Source of the DNA: Sporosarcina sp. ANT_H38 | GTDB lineage: Bacteria; Bacillota; Bacilli; Bacillales_A; Planococcaceae | DNA length: 64,000 nucleotides | Reading direction: 5' to 3' | Assembly: GCF_008369195.1 (NCBI RefSeq) | Contig: NZ_VOBC01000007.1 | Coordinates: 1-64,000 of the forward strand | Part shown: positions 49,914-57,293 of the stretch, piece after piece | Position numbering within the stretch: position 1 is the first letter of the stretch | Layout: each line of letters starts with the position of its first letter | Made by a program: the position numbers and the translations under genes | Notes under the pieces: model-generated | Database searches by the model: none | What the model saw: the letters and a program-made list of their open reading frames with translations, nothing else | What the model was told of the DNA's origin: nothing

Positions 49914-49928
49914 GTTGTTAATCGATAT

Positions 49929-50105
49929 TCATTTTAAACCATCAAGTGAATTCACAAGTATTTTTGCTGCGCGTGCACGACTCGTGGGGTTGCTCGGATA
50001 GAATTTACCTTTAGATCCGTTTGAGATGCCTAGTCCGTGAAGCATCGAAATGGCGTTGATTGTTTTTCTTTCGGAAGAAAGTAATAGTTTAATAATAAAA
50101 GTCAT
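49929..50105 (-). pseudogene. C-terminal fragment of an S-layer-homology (SLH) protein
   Basis: On the - strand 58 codons end with INAISMLHGLGISNGSKGKF, then YPSNPTSRARAAKILVNSLD and a stop. This is the second half of an SLH domain, which normally occurs in threes on surface proteins bound to cell-wall pyruvylated polymer. An ATG at 50105 opens the frame, but there is no signal peptide or passenger domain. A decayed surface-protein gene is inferred. It overlaps nothing else. Confidence 0.7.
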
Positions 50106-50133
50106 GTCAAATACCTATTAGGTGGAGATGAAA

Positions 50134-50677
50134 TGAGTTTTATAAAGTCAAAGAAGTTCCTTGTAATTGTTTTGTTAGTAGTAGTTGGTGTGGGGATTAT
50201 GTTTTTAAAAGATGATAATGCATCTGTGTTAACTGAAGTTGGGAAGAGTTAGGGTATAACTAATTTGTATCATATCGAGTTTTTTGATGATGATACAAAA
50301 GCCGTAGTTTTTTTGAAACTATTCAAGGGGAAGAAAGGGAAGTGTATCTGGAAAAGTCATTTTTTAAGTGGAACGAGAGACGAAGTTATTGGCATGAGCC
50401 GGAGGGGATAGATAAACCTCTATATATATCATTTGCAGAATCCCCATTTAAAAACGAGGAAGATTTAGAACTTGTTGTAATAAGGGTATACAATCCAGCA
50501 ATCAATAATGTTGAAATTAGAACGACTAAAGGTTTACTGAAAAATATTAAAATACAGCCCAAGCGTATAGGAAAGGCAACGGGTTTTGGACTGGTTCGAA
50601 CAGGCGATGAGGCTATTTTTGAAGCTGAATTTATTTCTTACAATGTACAAGGGGAAGTTTTATATTCAGTTAAATAA
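50134..50677 (+). pseudogene. broken gene for a small membrane-anchored protein
   Basis: The ATG at 50134, behind GGTGGAGATGAA, opens a 39-codon frame. It has one N-terminal helix (about 8-24, FLVIVLLVVVGVGIMF) and ends at a TAG (50251). The same frame then continues with GITNLYHIEFFDDDTKAVVF. It shifts by one base in a run of seven T (near 50310-50320) into FFETIQGEEREVYLEKSFFK, which runs to 50677. One nonsense codon and one homopolymer frameshift therefore break an otherwise continuous protein of about 180 residues. The family is not recognised. The 111-residue 3' frame (from 50342) lacks a proper start. Confidence 0.68.
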
Positions 50678-50799
50678 GATGGCTGAACAGAGTTATGTGA
50701 CCCGCCAATACTACGGAATCTCTCATGGAAATTAAGCTCTGAAAAAGGATTAAGATTATTCGTGTTCGACGCCTGTAAAACTACACTTTCAAAATAAAA

Positions 50800-51030
50800 A
50801 AGAGACTTTTGGTAAATCTAACATATTTCTATCATGTTAGATTTACAAGTTTTTTGAGTACACTTTAATACATCTACTGCTCTAATTCTGGTTTGGATAA
50901 TGTATGCACCCACCCCTAATAGACATAACGTTCGTCCACGGAAGTATTTAACTTTATGACTCAATAAGAAATGGTTGCCATGTAAGACAGCAAATACTTA
51001 ACTAAAGCATCCGTCAGTTGAATAAGCCAA
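50800..51030. repeat. dispersed repeat family 2, copy a
   Basis: Contains GTAAATCTAACATATTT, then GAGTACACTTTAATACATCT, then ACTCAATAAGAAATGGTTGC, then ACTTAACTAAAGCATCCGTC and AGTTGAATAAG. The first half matches 56945-57090 and the second half matches copies at 53.8 and 60.4 kb. AAATCTAACAT...ATGTTAGATTT forms a hairpin. The remaining gap (50678-50799, 51031-51137) shows no gene. Confidence 0.75.
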
Positions 51031-51137
51031 GTAAAATGTGTTAATTATTCATAGTTCAACAAAACTAACGAAGATCTAACCATTACATTGCTATATTAGG
51101 GGGGTAACGTTACAAAACAATTTTAGGAGGATTATTT

Positions 51138-51593
51138 ATGAAATTTAAACATTTAGGAATTAGCGCACTTGCATTAGGATTAGTAGTCGGTGGAGGTGCA
51201 ACCATTTCAGCATTCGCATCAGCTAATATTGAAGAAAATCCGAATGAAGCGATGGCAATACTAAAAAGCAATGCAGATGAATTACCAGAAGGCACTATCT
51301 ATAAGGATGAGGTTCAAGGAGAAACTAATTCTGATGCTGAGTACTATGAGTTTAATGGAACAGATGAATTACCAGAAGGTACTGTCTATAAGGAAGAGAT
51401 TAAAGGAGAAGCTAATTCTGGAGCTGAGTCCTATGAATTTAATGGAACAGATAAATTACCAGAAGGTACTATCTATAAGGATGAGATTAAAGGAGAGACT
51501 AATCCTGGTGCTGAGTTCTATGAGTTTAATGGAACAGATGAATTACCAGAAGGTACTGTCTATATGGATGAGATTAAAGGTAACCAAAAATAA
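51138..51593 (+). CDS. secreted acidic repeat protein
   Basis: A 151-residue exported protein. It has a signal peptide (MKFKHLGISALALGLVVGGG, cleavage likely after SAFA, about residue 27). A 19-residue linker leads to three full and one partial copies of a 29-residue unit (47-75, 76-104, 105-133, 134-148). Each begins D-[EK]-L-P-E-G-T and ends YEFNGT. The mature protein is strongly acidic, with no cysteine, wall-sorting motif or transmembrane helix. The ribosome site is AGGAGG. I do not recognise the family. A two-component system follows 145 bases downstream and may sense or control it; this is inference. Confidence 0.85.
   Translation: MKFKHLGISALALGLVVGGGATISAFASANIEENPNEAMAILKSNADELPEGTIYKDEVQGETNSDAEYYEFNGTDELPEGTVYKEEIKGEANSGAESYEFNGTDKLPEGTIYKDEIKGETNPGAEFYEFNGTDELPEGTVYMDEIKGNQK
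51276..51581 (+). repeat. 87-bp in-frame tandem repeats
   Basis: Units start at 51276, 51363, 51450 and 51537 (last one partial). Neighbouring copies are highly similar at DNA level, which suggests recent expansion or homogenisation. Confidence 0.9.
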
Positions 51594-51640
51594 ATAGTGC
51601 ATTTTGTGAAATTTATCCTTCACGAAAGCATCGATAAGTA

Positions 51641-51691
51641 CTAACTTCTAAAAGCTTGCTTTGATTACCAAAGCAAGCTTTTAGAAGTTAG
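51641..51691. terminator. perfect 22-bp hairpin after the repeat-protein gene
   Basis: Arms 51641-51662 and 51670-51691 are exact complements around 7 bases, with no T-run after the stem. It lies between the repeat protein and the response regulator. It may attenuate read-through or stabilise the upstream mRNA. Confidence 0.6.
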
Positions 51692-51738
51692 TCATAGTTG
51701 TTACTATAACATTTTATGAAAGTTAGGAGTTAGAGCGA

Positions 51739-52428
51739 ATGAAGCTATTATTAATTGAAGACGAAAGAACACTCTCAAGACTCATTGTAAAAGGTCTTCA
51801 AAAAAGTGGATATGCCATTGATACAGCATTTGATGGTGAAGAAGCATTAGAGCTCTTTGATATTAATATATATGACTTAATTATTCTCGATTTAAACATA
51901 CCTAAAATTGATGGAATAGATGTATTAAAACATATTCGTCAAGTAGATGAAAACATGTGTGTTCTTATTTTATCTGCTCGCTCCGATATAGACGATGTCG
52001 TTGTTGGTCTTGATAATGGCGCAAACGACTATGTAACAAAACCATTCGACTTTCAAGTATTAGAAGCACGCATTCGCTCATTATTACGCCGATCATTTAC
52101 ACAAAAAAATACTGTTATGTCAGCTGCAGATCTAAAGATTAATACAGCACAAAAAATCGGATTTGTTCATAACAAACCTATTGACTTAACAAAAAAAGAA
52201 TATGCAATTTTAGAGTATTTTCTTTTCAATAAAAACAGGGTCATCAGTGCTGAAGAATTAATGGAGCATGTTTGGAATAGTGATGTGGATTTATTATCGA
52301 ACACGTTAAAGTTCCATATTCATTCGTTAAGAAAAAAAATCGCCAAAGAACTGGGAGAAGTCGAGGCCATTAAAACCGTTAGAGGACAAGGCTACATTAT
52401 ACAAGATCATGAGGTGAATCAGGTATGA
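51739..52428 (+). CDS. OmpR-family response regulator
   Basis: A 229-residue two-component response regulator. The receiver domain (about 1-118) has the acidic pocket IEDE, phospho-acceptor D51 in LIILDLNIPKIDG, and the conserved lysine in VTKPFDF. The C-terminal winged helix (about 130-225) includes LTKKEYAILEYFLFNKNRVI and KTVRGQGYII. The ATG follows AGTTAGGAGTTAGAG. Its stop overlaps the kinase ATG (ATGA). It resembles the ArlR/CssR-like group. Confidence 0.95.
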   Translation: MKLLLIEDERTLSRLIVKGLQKSGYAIDTAFDGEEALELFDINIYDLIILDLNIPKIDGIDVLKHIRQVDENMCVLILSARSDIDDVVVGLDNGANDYVTKPFDFQVLEARIRSLLRRSFTQKNTVMSAADLKINTAQKIGFVHNKPIDLTKKEYAILEYFLFNKNRVISAEELMEHVWNSDVDLLSNTLKFHIHSLRKKIAKELGEVEAIKTVRGQGYIIQDHEVNQV

Positions 52429-53612
52429 ACTATATATCGTTAAGAATGCGACTAACAGTTTTAACTGGCATGATTCTAATCATTACAACCATATTATTAA
52501 CCGTTATTTCTATTAGCATTGCAAACAACAAATTTGTCCAACCATTAACAGGTTCGATAGGTAAAGATGTGAATTTTAGCGAACTTCAATTAGATGAAAA
52601 ACAAGAGATTGATTTAAAAACTCCTTCATCACTGCCCCCAGACATCTTCTTTTCAGAAGAAATTAATACGGTAAACAAGCAATTCCAATTCCAAAGTCTA
52701 ATTTGGATGATTGTAATTATGGTTGGAGGTGTTGGAGCCATTTATTTCGTAGCTGGAAAAGCATTGGAGCCGGTTAAAAAATTACGTAAAAGTATAGAGG
52801 ATATTAATGAACATAATTTGTCGGATCGTATCAATCATATACCTTCAAAAGATGAAATTGGTAACCTAGCCTCAGAATTTAATAAGATGCTCCAACGATT
52901 AGAAAACTCGTTTACTTATCAAAAAAACTTTGCTGCAAATGCTGCTCATGAATTAAAAACGCCACTTACGATCATGAAAACAGGTATACAAATACTAAAG
53001 CTCGAATCATTACCATCCATTGATGACTACAAGGAGAATTTGGAGATTACAGAAGAAAGCACACAAAGACTCATTAATATTGTTGAAGATTTATTAATGC
53101 TTGCAAATAATCATGCTGTAAAATTTTCAGACAAAATTGGCCTTCAACAAATGTTCGAAACGATTGCGCATGAAGTCGCTCCACTTTGTGCTGAAAAAAA
53201 TATTACACTTACACTCAACAACTGTATAAAGAGCATAGTTGGCAACAAAGTTCTTATATACAGGGTCTTTTTTAATCTAATTGAAAATGCTGTAAAATAT
53301 AATACAATGAACGGCAAGATTGAGATAACCTGTCATGTTCAACGTGACCACATTCGTATTAGTATCGCTGACACAGGTATCGGTATCGCAAAGGAAGAAC
53401 TTCCATTTATTTTCGAACCGTTTTACAGAGTGGATCAATCACGCACAAGAAGCTTAGGTGGCTCCGGGTTAGGTCTTTCAATCGTTAGGTCGATAATCGA
53501 GAAGCATAAAGGACGAATACATGTTAAAAGTGCCAATAATATCGGTACTACTTTTGAAATAGAATTACTAAAAAACTGGTCGAACGCAAATATCGAAACA
53601 CATACTAAGTGA
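52425..53612 (+). CDS. sensor histidine kinase
   Basis: A membrane kinase of 395 residues. TM1 is at about 10-30 and TM2 at about 90-110, with a short outer loop of about 60 residues between them. HAMP follows (about 112-165), then the H-box FAANAAHELKTPLTIMKTGI. The ATPase domain has the N-box NLIENAVKYN, G1 DTGIGIAKEE, F-box PFYRVDQSRT and G2 GGSGLGLSIV. It should phosphorylate the overlapping response regulator. The small outer loop suggests sensing of a small molecule or membrane state. Confidence 0.95.
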   Translation: MNYISLRMRLTVLTGMILIITTILLTVISISIANNKFVQPLTGSIGKDVNFSELQLDEKQEIDLKTPSSLPPDIFFSEEINTVNKQFQFQSLIWMIVIMVGGVGAIYFVAGKALEPVKKLRKSIEDINEHNLSDRINHIPSKDEIGNLASEFNKMLQRLENSFTYQKNFAANAAHELKTPLTIMKTGIQILKLESLPSIDDYKENLEITEESTQRLINIVEDLLMLANNHAVKFSDKIGLQQMFETIAHEVAPLCAEKNITLTLNNCIKSIVGNKVLIYRVFFNLIENAVKYNTMNGKIEITCHVQRDHIRISIADTGIGIAKEELPFIFEPFYRVDQSRTRSLGGSGLGLSIVRSIIEKHKGRIHVKSANNIGTTFEIELLKNWSNANIETHTK

Positions 53613-53704
53613 AAATTTTTCTTTCTAATAACTAAATATGAATATAAATTATTAAATGCAGGGAAGTATTTTCAATAGAAAATTCAACAATAGTATTTAT
53701 GAAT

Positions 53705-53905
53705 CTGAAAAATGCACCCATTAGTTGAACAAGGATACAGATTAGCCACATGAGTTCAATCCGTAAAAACATTAATTCAATCGTTGAACGATCTTGTATC
53801 TCCCATACACGCCAGTTCACGGAAGTAGTTAACCCTGTTACTCAATAAAAAAAAGCTACCTTTTATGGCAGCTTTTTCTTAAATTAAAGTATCCGTTATT
53901 TGACG
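53705..53905. repeat. dispersed repeat family 2, copy c
   Basis: Includes GCACCCATTAGTTGAACAAG, GATTAGCCACATGAGTTCAA, TTCACGGAAGTAGTTAAC, TACTCAATAAA and AAAGTATCCGTTATTTGACG. It matches parts of 50.9-51.0 and 60.3-60.4 kb. An AAAGCTACC/GGCAGCTTT hairpin plus TTTTCTT (about 53852-53880) could terminate the deaminase transcript or the kinase transcript. Confidence 0.65.
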
Positions 53906-53927
53906 CTTACTTTTATATGTCATGTAT

Positions 53928-54395
53928 TTATTTGTTATTTAACTCGCTCCAACGCTCATATACTTTAAGACCTTCTTTGTCTTCTTGATGAACCATAGGC
54001 AATCTACGTTGGTCCATTGGTTTACAATACTCATCATAAAAAGTATCGAACTCAAAGTATTTACGGTTGTCTATATAATGAGGAGCGTAATCTTTGCGTG
54101 TCGTGATGAATACAACTTTTTGGGGGCTACAATAGTATAGTGCACCCAAACACATTGGACATGGACTTGCAAGGATGTAAATTTCACAGTCCGTTAAGTG
54201 TTCTGTTCCTAACTTTTCACATGCTTTTCTAATAGCTAGTACTTCAGCGTGTGCAGTTGGGTCGTTAGTCTGTGCTACGAGATTTGGACTTTCAGCAATA
54301 ATTTCTCCATCTCTTGTTACTACACAAGCAAATGGACGTCCGCCTTCTTCAACATTTTTAAGTGCCAAATCTATTGTGCGTTTAACAAAATCCAT
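53928..54395 (-). CDS. zinc-dependent nucleoside/guanine deaminase-like protein
   Basis: A 155-residue cytidine-deaminase-fold enzyme. The zinc site is HAEVLAIRKAC (His, catalytic Glu) with PCPMCLGALYY (two cysteines), the CDA/guanine deaminase signature. TNDPTAHAE is typical of GuaD-like enzymes. The ATG follows TAGGAGGG. It is the third gene after carbonic anhydrase and cyanase in one apparent operon, so its substrate may be a nitrogen compound linked to cyanate rather than guanine; that is inference. Confidence 0.88.
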   Translation of the reverse strand: MDFVKRTIDLALKNVEEGGRPFACVVTRDGEIIAESPNLVAQTNDPTAHAEVLAIRKACEKLGTEHLTDCEIYILASPCPMCLGALYYCSPQKVVFITTRKDYAPHYIDNRKYFEFDTFYDEYCKPMDQRRLPMVHQEDKEGLKVYERWSELNNK

Positions 54396-54425
54396 AATGA
54401 AGCCCTCCTACGTTAGAGTAATTAA

Positions 54426-54869
54426 TCACCATTTTCTATAAGGCAAGAATTTTCCATTCAAAGTAAGGATTATACGATCGCCTCTAGGATCTTCTTTTTT
54501 CTGAACATCCATTTCAAAATCAATCGCACTCATGATTCCTTCGCCAAGTTTCTCTTGAATCAATTCTTTAATTGTTGGGCCGTATACTAATAACATTTCG
54601 TATAAACGGTATAGACCCGGATCAGTAGGAGGCATTTTTACTACATCTCCCCGGAATGGAATTTGTGTTAAAGCTTGCACTACTTCTTCATCCAAATCTA
54701 ACAGTTTACCCATTTTTTCCGCTTCAGGCCGAGTCATTGTGGCTTGTCCTAATAAAGCTGTTACAATCCAGCTTTCAGCGTTTTCGCTTTCCATTGCGAT
54801 TTCGTTCCATGTTAAACCTTTTGCAAATTTTGCATCAAGAATTTTTTGAGTCGCTTCTTTTCTATTCAT
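54426..54869 (-). CDS. cynS: cyanate hydratase (cyanase)
   Basis: Converts cyanate and bicarbonate to ammonia and CO2 (via carbamate); 147 residues, forming a decamer in the family. The N-terminal helical domain looks HTH-like (KGLTWNEIAMESENAESWIV). The C-terminal catalytic region holds the Arg, Glu and Ser residues in YRLYEMLLVYGPTIKELIQE and GIMSAIDFEMD. The ATG follows AAAGGGAG. Carbonic anhydrase upstream replenishes bicarbonate, as in the E. coli cynTS operon. Confidence 0.96.
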   Translation of the reverse strand: MNRKEATQKILDAKFAKGLTWNEIAMESENAESWIVTALLGQATMTRPEAEKMGKLLDLDEEVVQALTQIPFRGDVVKMPPTDPGLYRLYEMLLVYGPTIKELIQEKLGEGIMSAIDFEMDVQKKEDPRGDRIILTLNGKFLPYRKW

Positions 54870-54890
54870 TTATAAAAACTCCCTTTTAAT

Positions 54891-55472
54891 TTATTTTTTT
54901 TTGTTAGCTAATTCTTTATATCCATCAACAATTAAATCCAACTTCCCTGTGTGAGGGTCAATTGCAAGACCATGTACAGGGACATCTTTTGGAATGAGTG
55001 GATGGTTTCGTACTAATTCGATATTCGAATTAATGGAATCGACGACATCATTAAATCCAAACAACCATTTGTGTAGATCAATCCCAGCATATTCTAGAGC
55101 AGAAAGAATATTTGGAGATGTTACACCTCGATCTACCATCTTTTGCAGCGTTCCTTCTGGATTACTTTGGCTCATCCCGCACCCATGATGTCCAATAATA
55201 TAAATTTCTTCAGCGTTCAGTTCGTATACAGAAGTAACAATACTGCGCATAATACTACCGAACGCATGGCTAATTATTCCACCTGCATTTTTAATGATTT
55301 TCGCATCACCATTGTGTATATCTAAAGCTTTTGGAAGTAGCTCAATTAAACGAGCATCCATGCATGAAACGACAACCATACGCTTTTGTGGCATTTTAGT
55401 TGCCTCGTACGGTACATATTCTTTTTTTGCTACAAACTGGTCGTTGTACTTCAAAATTTCTTGTAGTAACAT
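54891..55472 (-). CDS. beta-class carbonic anhydrase
   Basis: A zinc enzyme of 193 residues interconverting CO2 and bicarbonate. Zinc ligands are C37 in VVSCMDARL with D39/R41, and HHGCGM (about 94-99). NAGGIIS (about 62-68) is conserved. The ATG follows AGAGGAGG. As first gene of the cyanase operon its job is probably CynT-like: retain bicarbonate for cyanase and prevent its loss as CO2. Confidence 0.95.
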   Translation of the reverse strand: MLLQEILKYNDQFVAKKEYVPYEATKMPQKRMVVVSCMDARLIELLPKALDIHNGDAKIIKNAGGIISHAFGSIMRSIVTSVYELNAEEIYIIGHHGCGMSQSNPEGTLQKMVDRGVTSPNILSALEYAGIDLHKWLFGFNDVVDSINSNIELVRNHPLIPKDVPVHGLAIDPHTGKLDLIVDGYKELANKKK

Positions 55473-55627
55473 TCGGTTAACCTCCTCTGAATTTATATCC
55501 CATTTCTATATAAATTAACTAAATGTATATGGCTAAACAATTAGTGAAATAGGATATAAACTAAGTATAGAGATACGTATACAAAAGCAGAATAAGTTGG
55601 CGAATGGCTTTTTGGTCTACTACTTTC

Positions 55628-56062
55628 ATGGTGAAAGGATTGAGGATTATCGTTGATCATATAGATCTAGAAATACTGACATTATTAAAAGAAAACTCAA
55701 GAATACAATGGAAAGAAATTGGTCAAAAAGTACATATGACCGGGCAAGCTGTAGGAAATCGTATTCGAAGATTAGAGGATATGGGGGTCATTGAACAGTA
55801 CACAATCACGATAAATAGAGCGCAATTAGTACAACCTATAACCGCGTTTATTACTTTTTTTGTTGAAACGACTTATCATAAAACATTTCATGATTTTTTC
55901 CGAACAGAAGAGGTAATTTCTGAAGTACACCGCACTAGCGGAGACGGATGCTACTTATTGACTGGACACTTTGGTTCAAATGAAGAGCTGCAGTTGTTTC
56001 TTGAACGTCTTTTAAAGTATGGAAATTATCGTGTTAACCTTTCGATAGGAAAGATTAAGTAA
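55628..56062 (+). CDS. Lrp/AsnC-family regulator
   Basis: A DNA-binding regulator with about 144 residues from ATG 55628. The N-terminal helix-turn-helix (about 10-60) reads DLEILTLLKENSRIQWKEIG and ends RRLEDMGVIEQYT. The C-terminal RAM-like domain (about 65-144) includes VHRTSGDGCYLLTGHF. The start is uncertain: ATG 55604, ATG 55628, GTG 55631 and TTG 55640 are in frame and none has a strong ribosome site. It is divergent from the cyanase operon, so it probably controls it, unlike the LysR-type CynR of E. coli. Confidence 0.88.
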   Translation: MVKGLRIIVDHIDLEILTLLKENSRIQWKEIGQKVHMTGQAVGNRIRRLEDMGVIEQYTITINRAQLVQPITAFITFFVETTYHKTFHDFFRTEEVISEVHRTSGDGCYLLTGHFGSNEELQLFLERLLKYGNYRVNLSIGKIK

Positions 56063-56250
56063 CTTCATTAAATGTTTCCTGTATTCCCTAGGTGTCTCTT
56101 AACAGCATTTTCATATCAGAATCAAAATCCAAACAACCGGACATCCAAAAATAAGACCAAATTTTTATAACCCATATTAATTACTTCTTATTTTCTAGAA
56201 TCATTATATTTTATTAATGCATTTCCGGATTTTATCCGAGGATGTATTTA

Positions 56251-56826
56251 TTAAAAACCTATTATATATCCACAAAAAAGGACATAGAAGCCACGTAAAG
56301 GCATCCGATACTTAAACAAAGGCACCCCTTTACTTAGTTCTCTTTTGGCACGGATTAGTATGCTTTTAGAAATCCCTGTAATTACTTGCACTTGCGTGTA
56401 AGAATTTGTTTTCAATAGTTGTAAAGCGTGTGCTACTTGCTTTTTAGTGAATTTCTTTGGCCAACCTTCACGGAAATTAGGATTCTGCTTCGCAATGGCT
56501 GATAATGTTCTTAAAATTAATCTGCCAATTGATTTATCTTCTGCAAGTCCCATATTTAGTATGTGAACCTTGAATCTTTTTGAAAGTAATTCTTTGATTA
56601 GATTTACTCCATCTTCTGTCGAACTTGCGAAACGCTCTAGCTTTGTAACTACCAATGTATCGCCTTTTTTCAGCAATGGAAGTAACTCTACAAATTGGGG
56701 ACGACCAGCCTTAGTTCCAGTGGATTTCTCGGAATAGATTTTGTCACAACCTTCACTGTCCAGTGTAGGCAGCTGTAAATCTAAATCTTGTGAAGCTGTA
56801 CTCACGCGGCAATAAACATATTTCAT
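56251..56826 (-). pseudogene. decayed serine resolvase/invertase
   Basis: A serine-recombinase family protein (about 191 residues from ATG 56826, 199 from 56850). The catalytic serine region [15 protein letters not shown] is present. However, the usual LDRFARS motif reads [11 protein letters not shown], losing a catalytic arginine. After [10 protein letters not shown] the text jumps to [11 protein letters not shown], skipping about 20 residues normally present there (the FAEFER...ERTQEG helix). The C-terminal HTH part is followed by an atypical hydrophobic tail. The frame is open, but activity is unlikely. A Tn-type resolvase remnant is inferred; no inverted repeats of a transposon were recognised. 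Confidence 0.78.
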
Positions 56827-56944
56827 ATGTATTTTTTTTTTGCGGTCCATTTATGACACTTAGTTGCGCCACCGCTTGTAGTCTCGATATTACTGCAGCC
56901 ACAAATCAGTGTCGATACTTTAAAGTTATGACACATGCAATAGT

Positions 56945-57090
56945 AAAAAAAGTCTCCCTTTCTAAATGAAAGAGAGGCTTTTCGTAAATCTAACATATTT
57001 ACATTGTGTTAGGTTCAGAAGTATTTTGAGTACACCTTAATACATCTACTGCTTTAATTCAAGCTTTGGAAGCTGCATGCATCTAAATTG
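56945..57090. repeat. dispersed repeat family 2, copy b
   Basis: AAGTCTCCCTTTCTAA, AAATCTAACATATTTACA, TTTTGAGTACACCTTAATAC and ATCTACTGCTTTAATTC align with 50800-50900. It lies directly upstream of the MFS gene leader. Confidence 0.75.
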
Positions 57091-57117
57091 AATTTAATGT
57101 ATAATGGTAATATATGG

Positions 57118-57293
57118 TTCATTCTTACTACCCCTCTAAACTTTTTTATTCCAAGTGTTCAGTGATTTAATTGTTAGTATTCTTGAATTTTGCAAAGAAG
57201 AATAGTGGATTTTAGGAGGTATAAGACGAATGTGAAAACTACCCTGTACTAATCAGAATTAAATTTTGATTGTAAAGGGGTAGTAAGAATGAA
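57118..57293 (+). promoter_or_regulatory. structured leader with mini-ORF (translational attenuation candidate)
   Basis: Bases 57118-57135 are the exact complement of 57276-57293, which hold the ribosome site (AAAGGGG) and ATG of the MFS gene. Between them AGGAGG (57214-57219) precedes a mini-ORF GTG-AAA-ACT-ACC-CTG-TAC-TAA (57232-57252), with an ATG-TGA start-stop pair at 57230. CTACCC within the mini-ORF also pairs with GGGTAG of the ribosome site, backed by AATCAGAAT/ATTTTGATT (57251-57259, 57263-57271). This gives two mutually exclusive hairpins. Confidence 0.65.

Noticed and set aside
51276..51581. Regular repeats considered as a CRISPR array
   Set aside because: Units are contiguous 87-bp in-frame coding repeats with no spacers.
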